Positions 9,995-23,242 are shown, counted from the stretch's first letter. The stretch: DNA of 64,000 nucleotides from Pachyseris speciosa (GCA_016490735.1 JAEMWC010000138.1:124001-188000), one strand, 5' to 3'. Notes: generated by a model not told the origin, from the sequence alone. Numbers and translations: made by a program.

Positions 9995-12900
9995 AACAGT
10001 CAGAACAATTACTGTGGTAAACGTAGCAGTTGAAACAGCAGTAACGCTCATGACAAGTACCTCTATTAGCAGATGTTTCAAAAAGGTAGCTACACGTGCC
10101 AACGATGACAATAAGGATGCCATAAAGCATATTTAGATGGGACTGCATAAAAACCACGCACCCATAACCAAGATTCACGCATCAGTTTAATAAATCCACT
10201 GCAAGAAAAGTCACCCACACAACGCACTCTGATTATGTATCCGGTGTGTTTTCTTGCAACTTGGCTACTGATATAAAAGAAAATTCGCAAAATATTGTCC
10301 AACAACACAGATATTTTTTCAACTTTTCATCGTTTCAAAAAAAACCGATATTAAAGTTCTTAGCAAGGGTTCTCAAAATGCGTTCCTGAAGGGGGAGACC
10401 TTTTCTTTGACTAGATCGAAATGTCGGGGTATCATCCTAGGCAGTGCTGCAGAAATAACAAAACCGCACATTCTCAAAACTTGAAGTGGGAGTATACTAC
10501 CCCTGGCAAAAAACTTGAAAACCTCCAACGCGTCGTTACTACGACCACAAAAACCCTACATGAAACACTGCACTGACCTGGATCCCTGTGGTCAAACCTG
10601 ATGGGGTAGGTGGCTTTATAGTGGATAAGAACCTATTTCTTTGATTTCGCAAAAGGCTTAAGAGAAGTAACCACGGGAATTTGCTACTTTGATTGTTGTT
10701 GTTGGTGGTGGTGGTGGTTGTACCATTAGGTATCTTGTTTGGTTGTTTAGGGTTAGGAGACTAGTTTAACCTTTAACTGTCGTTTTAGCCTTTTGAAAGA
10801 TTACACTCAATTTAATATCTGTTAAAGGGGCTACTTCTTTTCATAAGGAACTTCTACTAAGGCTGCTTGCAATTCAAGGTCTTTGGGTAACTTGAGCTCA
10901 ATTGGCGACTTCGCCTGTGATGTTTGCGCGACAAGTCAGGAAATAGACCACGTCGAACCGTAAACATTCAACTAGAGATAACTTTACGCTGCAAAGCCTT
11001 TAAGACCTCAACGCAGATTTTTATAAAACTCGTTGCGATGATTTAATGACAGAAGAAGGAAACTAAAACAGAAGGCAAACCAAATGCAGCTTAATTGTAG
11101 ACAGTCTATTCAACATTGTGGTGAGTCACGTAATAGATTTTTAGAATTATTTGCAAGCTGTTCTTTCGGATTTCTATTTTTCATAAAATTAATTATTTCC
11201 ATTATATCTCAATGTGCCACTTGATTTCAATTCTGAAAAGAACTACAAAGGACATTCACATTTGCAACTTGGAGAAAAGAGATCTTTCCGAGGACTGATT
11301 TGCTACGGCAGTAATCTGTCACACAATTTACATGCATATTTCAAAATGGCGGGAGAGTGAAAATTTACTAACTTTCGAGACTTTTTCTCGCAAAACCGTT
11401 GAAGATCCCATAAAATTGAAACAGTAGAAAGTTAAAACAATCCTTCGTGGTCTCTCAAGAGATTTTCTGGGGAGATTCGTGGCGTACCACAGCCGTTTAC
11501 GGCGTGTTTGTTTTGGGTCCTACTGGACACGTTTCAGACGAGATGTGGGTACGCTTGACGAAAAAATCGTGATGTATTTATTTGAAAAGAAAATCAACTG
11601 TTTATTCAATCAATAATCTAAAGAACGTTCAATCAACTTTGCGATTAGCTGAGTCGCTAAGGAAATGAATATTGGTAATTTTGGGGGTTTGTTGACGAAA
11701 AATACCGGTAACTGATTTAAATTAATTTCTTCCAAAATAACGAATATTTGAGTAAATGAACATTATTTTGAAATGTGTGGTACTAGTGCCTACCAATATA
11801 AAAAGTATGAGCCAAACCGATTTTTGAGCTGTTTCCGTCATTTCTTCGATCCTTACAGACATATACTCTTAATTATTCTTAGCTTTGGTATCTTTTTATT
11901 TAGTACACGACCCCACAAGCTTGTTAGCTTGGAATTTTCATCGTGTATAAATAAAGGTTGTATGTATGTTAGATTTAAAGAAAAAAAAATGTGAAATACA
12001 TTGGTGTTGTTGTAATGTCCTTAATTTGTAAATTTTACCAAGTTTATAGCCGTATTTGGTACTATTAGGCATAAGGTACAAAGAAACAAACCGCCTATCT
12101 GAAACTTTAGGTCCTGATGTTTTTAATGCTAATTGTAGAAAAAAAGGTGTAAATAATAAATATTGTTGTTGTTGTTGTTTAAATAGACGTATCTTTGAAA
12201 CTGCACTTGCCCAAAATAAAGAAATAAGAAAAAAAAAAAAAAGAAAGAAAAGGGTGTATTTCATATTGCCGTAAACACGAGCTCATTCACGAAATTGAAA
12301 GGGGAATTTTTCACAATAAAAAGATTTATTTCTCGGCAAGTAATGAAGGAAAGTAATTTTTCCTGTACCTATTCTCTTTCGAAACGAAAACAAAGTTTTA
12401 TGTGAATGGAACTTGTTCCTCTTTTTTTTTATCGCTCTTTTTTTTTTTAATTAAAATTAATTGTTGGCCATAAGCCATGAATATAATTATTTTTTTTATC
12501 TCAATGGAGGGGCTAATCATTTTCTTGCTGTAACTCACAAACCAATGAAAAAATTCTTGTAAAACTTAAAAGAATAAATGTTTGATTATTAGTCTAATAA
12601 AAACATTTATTGAAAGGAGTATTGGGCAAAAAATCGACTTATCAAACTGCTAATGGTCCCTGTTAGCTGAGAGTAGGTGCATAATTGTTTAAATTAAAAC
12701 TATTCAATGCAAGCATTTGTTAAAAGATATTATTTGCTGCTTTATGTCGAGGTTGTTTGTTGATCTAAGACATTAATTGTGCTGAACACAGCAAAAGAAA
12801 TTCAGTTATATTTTTTTAGCCGTCGGCCATAAGAAAGCGGCTAGGATTGCAGCCATTACCCAAATGAACTGAAGTCGCTTAACCCTTAAGATACCAACTA

Positions 12901-13180
12901 ATTGCACTTTTTAGTACATTTTTGAACACAATCTTTTTAAAACAAGGGCTTTAGTTTAACTTTGAATAAAAGTCATTGAAAACTATACCCGCGACTTGAA
13001 ACCCGTGACCCGCGACACGCGACAATTAGGGAAACTCGTCTGCTTGTGGTGAGCCTTTACTTTTATGGCTTCCATGAATTTCTTAAAAGTTGATTTTTCA
13101 ATGTACAACAGCTTTCTAAATACGGGTCAGTCCTGTAGGTATCAAATGTAGGGAAATAGGTAAAATCAAAGATTTAATGA
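9995..13180. other. Long non-coding stretch
   Basis: AT-rich with several homopolymer and simple runs: a GTTGTTGGTGGTGG run at about 10690, a TTG run at 12163-12180 and an A-rich run at 12230-12250. Overlapping short frames on both strands (11773-12274) contain no motif. No RNA gene was found. Confidence 0.45.
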
Positions 13181-13189
13181 AAGTTTACG

Positions 13190-13340
13190 GTTGGGGGACA
13201 CCTGAATTTGAATGAAATTTTATAGGAGTTAAAATACGTGATTGAAATGGGAAAAAATGTTTTGAAACACTACCAGACAGTTGACACCCAACAAAGGCAT
13301 TCCTGGTTGGTGGGGAACTGTGTTCATTTACTAATGTGTT
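13190..13340 (-). repeat. Inverted dispersed repeat, arm 1
   Basis: This segment is homologous, in inverted orientation and at roughly 70 percent by eye, to 14800-14935. Shared words include GTTTTGAAACAC, CCAG-CAGTTGA and TGGGG-AACTGT. The minus-strand translation here (PPTRNAFVGCQLSGSVSK) and the plus-strand translation of the partner (PPSTWSALLGYQLAGGVSK) also agree. It may be a shared transposon end or a duplicated old exon. Confidence 0.45.
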
Positions 13341-13604
13341 AGAATAACTCGAACAAGAAGAGGACATCACATCTTTTTACTCATTCGACGCAATAAAAAT
13401 TGTAAAACTGTAAAAAAAAACTGTTAAATAAAGTTCTAAATCAGTTCTACCTCAAGAGGTCCTAAGAGTTCTTAGTAAATTGTAGCAAGCTGATACCATT
13501 GGAGATAGTAGTGGAGAATGTTAACGAAATGGTTCTGAGAATACAGTACTCGTGATACAGCAAGAAGTTCAGGTATGAGGTTGTTGACTCAGCCCTGAAG
13601 GCAT

Positions 13605-14090
13605 GTGTGGCGAGGAAATAAAGCCGAACAAGCGGGGGAAAGACCGTTACATCGACTCAAAGAGTGGAGGAGAGAGGAACGAGAGAAAGAGAAGATGAGA
13701 AAGGGAAACGACTGTTACAAGAAGGGCGGAAACGATGCAGTAATCTTTAGACCAGCTACACCGAAATCACAGTTACAAAGGAGATACCAGAGAGAAATAA
13801 GGCAACAGGGTTTCAAGATCAAGGTGGTCGAAAAAGCTGGTGTAGCGATAAAGAGGTTACTCCAGAGATCCGAGCCATTTAAATCACGAAAATGTGAAAA
13901 AAAGAGGATTGCCCAGTGTGTAGAGGAGGTGGGAAAGGGCCGTGTGATAGACAGAGCGTGACTTATGAAATAGAGTGTGTGGAGTGTAACAACGACTACT
14001 TGAGAGAAACATCACGGAGCGCGTACTTGTAGAAACATTGCAAAGAGAAACACACCAATGAGATGCAGAAATTTAAAATGAATGTTACTG
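13605..14090 (+). pseudogene. Remnant of a retroelement-encoded basic/Cys-rich C-terminal region
   Basis: The open frame 13605-13961 is rich in Lys and Arg and contains AVIFRPATPKSQLQRRYQRE, then KVVEKAGVAIKRLLQRSEPF and a Lys/Cys stretch. After a frameshift the downstream bases read YEIECVECNNDYLRET and KHCKEKHTNEMQ. The layout (PATP-S-L-RRY, V-E-G-K-L-SPF, then paired Cys and His) is like the C-terminal segment seen in retroelement proteins of cnidarians. Frameshift and stops show it is decayed. It is followed at once by an AAT microsatellite. The family assignment is from general pattern only. Confidence 0.4.
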
Positions 14091-14112
14091 GTTCTTACAC
14101 CAATGACGCCAT

Positions 14113-14114
14113 GC

Positions 14115-14176
<62 letters not shown>

Positions 14177-14235
14177 GTAATAATAATAATAATAACAACA
14201 ATAATAATAGTAATAATAGTAATAGTAATAATATA
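14113..14235. repeat. (AAT)n microsatellite
   Basis: About 40 trinucleotide units of TAA/AAT with scattered AAC and AGT interruptions. Confidence 0.95.
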
Positions 14236-14799
14236 GCACTGTATTAAGTTTTCACTATAGTTAACGGGCTACGCTGAAGCGCCTCGTCACACGTTCCACG
14301 TTCCGCGCGCGATCGTAGCACATGACAGCGGACTCTCTACGAGATAAGTCGCCGGAGAGCTCACAAACAGTTTTAATGTATTTTAGATGAACTATTCAGC
14401 GTATTGACTGAAGAAGCTCTAAGGGCAAAATATATTTCAAAACTTTTAGTTTTCTTACTTTTATTTTTATTTTTATTTTTTTACAGTTTTTACAGTTTTT
14501 TAATTTTTAGTGCAAAAAGAATGTGTAAAAAGACGAGATGTCGTCTTCTAGTTCCAATTTTAAACCTTCATTAAATCTTCAATCTTTGCTCAGTAGCCTT
14601 AAATTTAACTAATCCTTTGAGAAAAATTATCTCTTCCCAAATTTACCCAAACATAACTCAAAATTCACAAAATATCCCACGGCATAGCTTCATGTAATGA
14701 GCACAGGGACTTTTGATTGCTTGAAACGCGAAAGAGTTATTAACATTAACTCCATGTTAAGCGATGGAAAAACGGTATGCAGGTGTACCACCGTCTTAA
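14236..14799. other. Non-coding stretch
   Basis: AT-rich sequence with a TTTTTAT/TTTACAG low-complexity patch at 14456-14510. No gene seen. Confidence 0.45.
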
Positions 14800-14935
14800 A
14801 ACTCGAATTTGAAGGGAGAAATTCAGATTAGTGGACCAACACCAAACAGTTCCCCCATCAACCTGGAGTGCCCTTTTGGGGTATCAACTGGCTGGCGGTG
14901 TTTCAAAACTCATTCTTTTTCACATTTCAAGACCC
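14800..14935 (+). repeat. Inverted dispersed repeat, arm 2
   Basis: Inverted homologue of 13190-13340. The two arms enclose about 1.45 kb holding the retroelement remnant and the AAT microsatellite. Confidence 0.45.
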
Positions 14936-16190
14936 GCCTTAAGCGACATTTCCAGACGTCATGAAACAGAACGCTTTCCAAAATATTTTGTGTTTTTCCA
15001 AAATAGCATTTTCCGCAAGAAATGGGCTCATTATGGGTAAATTCGAACAGAATTCCGCCAAAAAACGCCTTTTTCTTGAATTCTCTTACAATCGAGACAT
15101 CATAGTCGTTAAATTTAGCGAAATAACACGGAAGCAATGAGTTTTTGAGATCACAACTTGTGGCAAATTATACTCTACAGTCGACATGTCCGCGCCGAAA
15201 GATGAAATGAAATGTCTCACCAAGAGCGCGTCGGTATCTGGCGGAGCTTTGATGACAGTTGACACTTCTATAGGAGGTTAGCTTCAAAGATGAAAAGGTG
15301 CCAACTGCACTTCCGAACCAACGCGGCTTCTCTGAGATTGGCTGCCATTTCAAAGTGTGAAATTTTTTGTTCGTTACGCAGTTTTAAAAACATGAAGCTT
15401 ATGAAAGAGCCACAGTCAACTCAACAGGGCCTTGTTGTGGCCTCCGACATATGTGGGAAAGACATCACGTTGTTTTCTCCAACCAAGGCATACAGTTTCA
15501 ACAGGACAAGATTTCTATCCGTAAACTGCTTTGTGGCAGGCGTCATTTTTCTTTCCACAGAAAGCAAAAAAGCTGGGAACGAGGTAACAGTTTAACCGCG
15601 TGACCGAGTCTGCGTGACCACGCTCGACATGGCGGCTCTGAGCAAAAGGTGATCGGAAAGTCCTCCGATTCTGCTGGAAATGAAACATCATTTATCTACA
15701 AAAAACTATTTTTTGAAACGTTCCCGAACTTTATTTCGTATCTACAAGCGCTTTGTTCGCCTTCAAGCTGTTGCGAGCCTCATTATTTGCGGTTTTGCTG
15801 GATCGCTATCTACATCGTGGCATCGATGGAGGAAACGTCGAGGAAACGACAATTCAAGGATAATGGTTGCCCTAGTATTTGAATCAATGGAACTCAACAC
15901 AACATCAAAAAGATGAACGTGAATAACATCAATGCAGTTAACGTTTAGGTCAGCATTATGAATCAATGTCATTGTGCTCTCGTGACAACGGTTGTATCAG
16001 TGGAAAAGAGCTTCAGCCCTTTTTCTTCCCAATTAACTCAAGCGACCTCTTGGAGCTAATGGAGAGAGATCCAACCTACCCCAAAAGTGAGTGTCATATG
16101 ACTAATGCTATAATAAGAATAAATTAAGAGTACCTCACAAATTTATGTGTCTAGGTAAGCTGAAAGCCATTTATTTGGCACTAAGCTAAG
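14936..16190. other. Non-coding stretch
   Basis: Several frames of 60-101 codons overlap on both strands between 14910 and 15972. None shows a motif or a consistent splice pattern, so no gene is called. Confidence 0.35.
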
Positions 16191-17030
16191 GCCTTGTCAG
16201 GAGTGCTCGATGGAGCCGATCTGCAAAATAACCGCTCTGCAGGCCGATTTTGGGCTGGCTGGCAAAATGTTTGCTGAAATAAAAATCTTGCTGGCAGTGT
16301 TATTTTAACGAAATCTTGCTAGAATTTGTGTCCGTAATGAGTCTTACTGGCTGACAGGAATCAAAACACGTTATTTCTGGCAGCTGTCTTATTTCAGTTT
16401 TCATGCTGGCTGAGAGTACTGAGGGCGCACTTTTATCTGCGTGAGATTGAAAATAAAGTTAATGAAAAACAAACTGTCCTTGGGCTCGTAAAGCAACTTT
16501 CAAGAGTCTCAACGTATCGAATAGCATGTGCTGTCAGTTGGCTTCGTATTTTGGTGGATTTTTATCTGCGAGAAGATAGGACTTCGGGAAAAAAACTAAA
16601 AGTAAACAACACGGGATACAGATAGAAGCCTACTGCCCGTCTTGGGAACGATCTGACATCCGAAATAAACCATTCGACATATTTTGCCCAAAAATCAAGT
16701 TAAAATCAATACTTAGCTGGCTGGGTATTTTTCTTCCTTACGCGACTGCTGGCTGGCAAACTGGAAAGATTCCACCCGTGCTGGCTGGCATTTCGTGTTT
16801 GTGGCATTTTCAACTTTCCTGGCTCGTTGAGAAACGACAAGCTCGTAGCTGGCTGGGATTTTATTTCTCAAAAGTTTTGCTCGCTGGCATTGAAGAGCGG
16901 TTATTTTTTTTGCCAGGAAAGTTAAATATTAACGAAGATTGACAGGGGGACACTCATCTAGTGTTTAGTACATCGTACGATAAAAATTCTCAGAAAAGGT
17001 CGTTGGGTACTCCTGCCTTGTAGTAGAGGG
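16190..17030. repeat. Dispersed GCTGGCTGGC-rich repeat, copy 2
   Basis: The word GCTGGCTGGCA and close variants recur many times, alternating with AT-rich spacers. The segment ends with GAGCGGTTATTTTTTTTGCC and CGTTGGGTACTCCTG, the same 3' words as copy 1 at 2.5 kb. Non-coding. Confidence 0.5.
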
Positions 17031-19315
17031 CATTTATCACTCCTTAAGTTTGAGCCTGAGTATTAGCAGCTATTTGTGAGAATTCCTTGTCACTCCAAGC
17101 CCCATCCCACAAGCTTCACAGTTTTAGTAGTTCCAATAGGAAGTGAAGTGATGCCCTGTACAGCCACCTTTGCCTATATCTAGTCAAGGCTGTGCTCTGG
17201 TGGCGCCCTAAGGCAACTAGCTAATGTTTGGGTGAACTCTGATGGCTGCTAAAAATTATTTGTTGCCCAGCCGGGCACTCCTTTAAGTCCAGTGTGCAAC
17301 ACAACAGGCCAAAGTTCTTCTAACACACTGGCATTGGTTTATTGTGTTAATGAAGTATGGCAGAAAAAAAAAAATTTGTTCTACAAACATTTGCACATTC
17401 GATAAGATTCATAGCTGTTGGAAAAATTTGTTGAAGTTTCGATGATTTTAGAACATATAGCACAATCTTCTCTTACACGTTTATACAAGCTGTGCAAGTC
17501 GCACAATTCTGCTTAGGCTGGCATCTCTTCACATTGATCTTGCCATAAACTTTGTTATGCAAATTTAGTTTGAAGTTTGTTACAATTTGAATTTATTCAC
17601 TTTGCATTTGCTATGTTTACAAAAATGTAAACAAGGCCATCATATATCCATCCAATATCATAATAGCATGATCAGAATTACCGAAAGTACCAGTATTCAT
17701 CAGTGCAGAACCTCTTGCTGGGCAAGTTACATGTATAATAAATTCTGTTTGGTCGCCTTGCTCAAGTATTTACTTGTTTCATTCGTCTCGACAGTTGAAG
17801 CAGTTCACCTTCACATGGTCCATTTACCTTGTTGGGTAAGTAATAATTCAGTTTGTTTGCCTTGGTGGCAATTTACTAGATTCATGTGTCTCGTCACCCA
17901 GGGAGACGTTGTACATATTAGGGGCCTGGGAACTGTTAACAAACAATGACACAGCAAAATGATTCAAGATCGAGATTCAGGACAGGATTAGAAAGCTATC
18001 CTGTGCAGGCAGCAATTAAGATTGCTTGCATAATTAATTATGGGTCAAGGGCATCAGCCAAGTCAATGTCATGTCCAGGTTACATCACAGCAAAACAGTG
18101 GACCCTTAACCCAAACGATCAAGTTACACAATATAGAACTGACACAATAGAATGCCATAGAATTAACTTGCCATGTTAAGAAATGTTGTATCCACATATC
18201 CACATCTCCACCCAGGACGCGAGACTAACTTTTCAGCTTACTAGCCCAGTGGCTAAGTGACAGGTTTGATTCACTAGCCAGACTTGTTTACCAGAAATTA
18301 ATCCTGTCAAGCAGCTTCAGTTAGGTTTTTTTTTTTTTTTTCAACCACAGTACTGATGTGCAACTTGTTAGAACTAGGTATGTTTTACATTCATAAATTA
18401 AATTCTTTAAAATACCTTGAAAAGACAATATGGTCACAACTTTAACATAGCTACAGTGTATGGACCAAACTAACTTTTGAATTGGATGTTAGAATGTTTC
18501 TTTACCCCAATTAAGTCCAAAATTCTTACATCAGGCACACAACAGTCTCTAAACACAGCAGTTTAAATACAAAAAACAATACATGTACTGTTACAAATGC
18601 AAAATGTGATCTGGGTTTTAAGGGGCTTCAAATAAAATAACTCACTAGAACAAAGACAAATTACTGGCATGCAACGTTTTGCAGACATTTTATTGGAACT
18701 GTGCAATTTCATGTGCCAAATTAAAAAAAAAACTACAATTTTTCTACTTGTCAGTGGTTGCTAAGCTTAGAATCTGCATTTGTGTTGTTTGCCTATTTTT
18801 GAGCTGTACTGTGAGTGTTTCTACAGTGGAGACACCAAGTGTTAACATGAAGTCACACAAGATCCTGTTAAGACAAGAATTACCTCTTTCATGGCAGGCT
18901 GTTTGGACAGGGAAAATGAGGCAAATCTCAATGACCAGCAGTAAATTGGGGAAATGTAAATTGTTTGTTCACTTGCACAACTCAATTTCCCTTTGTGATA
19001 CATTTGAAAATAATTGTCATTTGGTTTCCCTCTGGTCCTCTAGTGCTTGGAAGTTTTTACTAGTCTGTGGCTAGTTTGCTACCATTAGTCTCTAGCCCTG
19101 TCCAGCACTCTCCTTTCATCTATGAAAGTAGAATTAATACCATGTACTCCTGACAACAGAGCATCCCCAAGCAATTTTTGAATTGTATCCTGCAATTACA
19201 TCAGCTTTTCCACTTATTAATGCTCCCCCACTCCTCACCTCTGCCTCTGAAAACAACTTGGAAAGAAAATACATACTCAAGGGGCTTAATTATGGGATTT
19301 TCATTAATATTTCAG
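17031..19315. other. Non-coding stretch
   Basis: Frames at 17587-18179 and 18679-19074 have no recognisable motif and Cys/Leu-rich random-looking content. The last few hundred bases may be intron upstream of the degenerate exon at 19316. Confidence 0.4.
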
Positions 19316-19600
19316 ATATACACTGGACAGTATAGAAACCCCAGAGAAAGCAAGCACCATTCAAGATGATAGATGATTTTCTTGCAACTCTGAAAGTTGG
19401 CAGCTTTGTGGCCTTGAATTTTGACAATTATGACAAGGAACCAGTCATTGGCAAAGTCCTTTCAATGGAGGAGAACCACTTCCAAGTGCATTATTGGAAG
19501 GGAACATACTTAGGCAAGTGATCTCCTCAGCATCTTCCACAAAGAAAAGCAGAGCCTCAGCAATGGATGGAAAGGCTTCCTAAAACATGCAGTGTGTAGT
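19316..19600 (+). pseudogene. Degenerate exon of an unidentified gene family, copy 2
   Basis: After acceptor ATTTCAG (ending 19315) one frame reads IYTGQYRNPRESKHHSR and stops. The adjacent frame then reads DDFLATLKVGSFVALNFDNY, PVIGKVLSMEENHFQVHYWK, GTYLGK and stops at TGA. The order and spacing of motifs match copy 1 at 5094-5430. A frameshift lies between the two blocks, and a further shift would be needed to follow the C-terminal part. A broken paralogue is the simplest reading. Confidence 0.5.
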
Positions 19601-19889
19601 TCTTTGGATCCCAGTAAAACTAAGTTGAACTTTTTTCAAATAATTTTATGTAACCCAGGGTAATTTACAAACAAAACATTGTCCTTGACTGAGGACTGTA
19701 AGACAAAGGAGTGGAACTGGTAATTTTGTAAAATTAATGTTTATTTTTTTTATAAAAATATTAATAATTAATGATTTGAACTTGTGTGGGAAGGAATCTT
19801 AGATGATATTAATTATATGTCTTCAAGTCATCCAAGAATTTGTGCATTTTTGATGACAGAAAGTAAGGTGTGGGACACCAAACATTTCT
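19601..19889. other. Non-coding stretch
   Basis: AT-rich spacer between the degenerate exon and the minisatellite. Nothing recognised. Confidence 0.4.
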
Positions 19890-20455
19890 GAAAATTTCTG
19901 ATCATTTAGGTCTGCAGAATTTCTACAGCATCTGATCATTGAGGGTGCTGCAGAATTTCTGCGGCATCAGAATTTCTATGGCATCTGGTCATTTAGGGGC
20001 TGCAGAATTTCTGTGGCATCTGGTCATTTAGGGGGTGCAGAATTTCTGCGGCATCTGGTCATTTAGGGGGGTGCAGAATTTCTGCGGCATCTGGTCATTT
20101 AGGGGGGTGCAGAATTTCTGCGGCATCTGATCATTTAGAGGATGCAGAATTTCTGCGGCATCTGGTCATTTAGGGGGTGCAGAATTTCTGCAGCGTCTGG
20201 TCATTTTAATAAGGGGTGCAGAATTTCTGCGGCATCTCATCATTTAGGGGGGTGCAGAATTTCTGCGGCATCTCGTCATTTAGGGGGGTGCAGAATTTCT
20301 GCGGCATCTGGTCATTTATAGGGGGTGCAGAATTTCTGCGGCATCTGGTCATTTTAATAGGGGGTGCAGAATTTCTGCAGCATCTCATCATTTAGGGAGC
20401 TGCAGAATTTCTGCAGCATCTGATCATTTAGGGGGTGCAGAATTTCTGCGGCATC
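19890..20455. repeat. About 35-bp minisatellite, some 16 copies
   Basis: The consensus unit is roughly GCAGAATTTCTGCGGCATCT followed by GGTCATTTAGGGGGT. Units vary in the number of G residues and in small insertions such as TTAATAAG. Each unit contains the near-palindrome GCAGAATTTCTGC, so each can fold a small hairpin. The minus-strand frame 20206-20391, which repeats PQKFCTPLNDEM, is a by-product of the array. Confidence 0.9.
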
Positions 20456-20990
20456 GACATCCACCTATCATCCTATGGTCCACAGATTTTTTGTAGGATT
20501 CAACCCAAATGATTATCATGACAGTGATGACATTCGATTTTCTCGGACATGCTCCACATTGCAGAAATAAATAAGTCCTTTTAGTTGATCCTTAAAAAAC
20601 GTCCGTGAAAACACACTAATTTCAACGTTTCTTTAAAATCTGCCGACAAAAACCATAGATTTATCTTTAAAAAAGCTATTTTGGAAAAACACAAAATATT
20701 TTGGAAAGCGTTACAGAATATATCGTTATTTTCATTGGAAACATACCCTTCAGCATTGACATTCAATTTGTATAGCTATAACCAGGAAAAAAAAAAACTG
20801 AGTGAAACTGCAGACCGCAAACCTAAAATTGAAGCTGGTAGATAGGATAACATCCTTAGATGTGAAAGAAGTTGCAGTCTTTCTCGCGAATATCAAGCAG
20901 TTACTTTTCACTGAATTAATATAGAACAGCTGATAGAATTCCTGAAGTCTATTAACGATAATTTTACTCGCATGCAGTTTGTTAAGTTTA
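20456..20990. other. Non-coding stretch
   Basis: No motif, RNA gene or repeat recognised between the minisatellite and the composite repeat region. Confidence 0.4.
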
Positions 20991-21033
20991 TTTCCTCATG
21001 TCTTGATCCACGAAACTTTTTATCAATATATAG

Positions 21034-21315
21034 TTAGATTCTTGTTCTCTTAGCACCTTGATCTGGTTTTGCAACACTGTATTGTTTTATGGCCACGGAA
21101 ATCAGCTTGTTATCACGGTTGTTGCATAATCTTAAATTAAGAACAGATGCGAATAAATTACCAAAGCAGATTGTCAAAAAAATACCTCTGTAGTTCAAAG
21201 GGTCCGACGAGTGTCCTGATTTGAAGATCGAACTTTTTATTCTCCTACTCATGTGCGTGAAGGCTTGGACATAAATTTGAAAATGCTTCGAACAACAACA
21301 CAACAGCAGGAACAA
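21034..21315 (-). pseudogene. Non-LTR reverse transcriptase fragment (fullest copy)
   Basis: The 93-codon minus-strand frame contains IFKSGHSSDPLNYRGI followed by FLTICFGNLFASVLNLRL. This is the N-terminal fingers region of CR1/L2/Jockey-type reverse transcriptases (pattern K-G-x-DP-x-NYR-I, then G-K-L-F, L-N-R-L). The catalytic YADD region is absent, so it is a dead fragment. Copies at 24143-24340 and 31601-31720 stop being homologous right after the FAS residues, where they join segment A. Confidence 0.6.
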
Positions 21316-23242
21316 CTTTATTATGGCTTGTTAAATCGATATCACAATTTGCCCAAACGAGTATAGCAGAGCTAATCGAGTCGAGTGGATCAACAACATA
21401 GGTTTAACATATACAATATTAATCATGCATCTGGTTTTCGTTTAGCTGAGTAGTTACGCGCTGCTATTTTATAGCTAATACAATTATTACAATTATTACA
21501 ATTTGAAAATGCTTCGAACAACAACACAACTGCAGGAACAACTTTATTATGGTTTGTTAAATCGATATCACAATTGGCCCACACGAGTATAGCAGAGCTA
21601 ATCGAGTCGGGTGGATCAACAACACAGGTTTAACATTATCTGCGTATAAAAATTACTTGTCCTCATCATAAATTTTTTTGAATTAAAAAGGCACTACAAT
21701 TGTTTGACCAGATGAAAGTTGTCTTTGATGCCACGTAACTTCTCTCGATAATTGACGCCACGTCGAGTTTTTCCTTGAAAATAGGGAACGTTTACTTGCA
21801 CTTGAAATTATTTTAAACGTTCGACCTCAAAATGTTCAGAATAACCATTTCAATGTATTCCGCCTTTTAATGGGTATTGGTCATTTTCGTTGTGAGATAA
21901 TTTGCACGTCAAGCATGTGACGTGACCTATTTATTTTCCGAATTCACCATTTCCGTTAACACATGCACATGATTGAAAAGCCATCAGTAGGAGTAAGAGA
22001 AAAAAAGAACAAAAAAAGATTTGTGTAAGACGGCTTTCCCTTCCCCGAATTTCGGCTAAACATTTGCATTACTTTTAGCCGTTTAAAGGTCACGAGACCA
22101 AAGAGCAAGTTAAATGACCAAGCATGCTCGCCACGTTTCACACCGATAGGATAAATCCTTAACCTTGATACCGAAACATACAAATTAAATTTAGGAGGTA
22201 GGCAAAGCTTTGGCACACTTGCGTAGATCAGACGTCTGGAAAAACTTTTTTTCTCAGTATAATAAAATTGAAAAGCTTTACTAAAGGAATAAGACAAAAC
22301 ACAATATTAATCATGCATCTGGTTTGCGTTTAGCTGGGTAGTTACGCGCTGCTATTTTATAGCTAATACAATTGAGGCACCCCATCTAAGGATCACACCG
22401 AGAAGACTATGCCAACATGGGCAAAAGACCATACCCTCTCCCGAGGCACAGACCTATATAGCCCTTATGTGGGAGTACCATCGGAAAGGTGTGCTCAAGT
22501 GGCTTCATGACCAGGCTCAGGATGCACTAGGAGGTCTGTTGTCATAAAATTGAGAATTTGGTATTGCAGAAGTTTCAGAGAAAGAGATGCGATTGAAAAC
22601 GCAGTCTGTCAGATCAAAGGCACTACAATTGTTTGACCAGATGAAAGTTGTCTTTGATGCCACGTGACATCTCTCGATTATTGACGCCACGTCGAGTTTT
22701 TCGTTGAAAATAAGGAACGTTTAATTGCACTTGAAATTCTTTTTAACGTTGGACATCAAAATGTATTCCGCCTTTTAATGGGCATTTCGTTGTGAGATAA
22801 TTTTAAAAACATCAAGCATGTGACGTGACCTATTTATTTTCCTAACTCACCATTTCCGTTTACACACGCACATGATTGAAAAGTTATCAGTAGGAGTAAG
22901 AGAAAAAAAGAACAAAAAAAGATTTGTGTAAGACGGCTTTCCCTTCCCCGAATTTCGACTAAACATTTGCATTACTTTTAGCCGTTTAAAGGTCACGAGA
23001 CCAAAGAGCAAGTTACATGACCAAGGCATACTCGCCAAGTTTCATACCGATAGGATAAATACTTCAACTTGATACCGAAACATACAAATTATATTTAGGA
23101 GGTAGGCAAAGCTTTAGCACACTTGCGTAGTTCAGACGTCTGGAAAAAGTTCTTTTTATCAGTATAATAAAATTGAAAAGCTTTACTAAAGGAATAAGAC
23201 AAAACACAATATTAATCATGCATCTGGTTTTCGTTTAGCTGA

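Noticed and set aside
17587..18179. Frames of 120 and 77 codons as a gene
   Set aside because: Cys/His-rich but irregular, with no zinc-finger spacing and no homologous pattern elsewhere in the window.
19890..20455. CRISPR-like regular repeats
   Set aside because: The repeats are directly tandem without unique spacers and the context is eukaryotic. It is a minisatellite.
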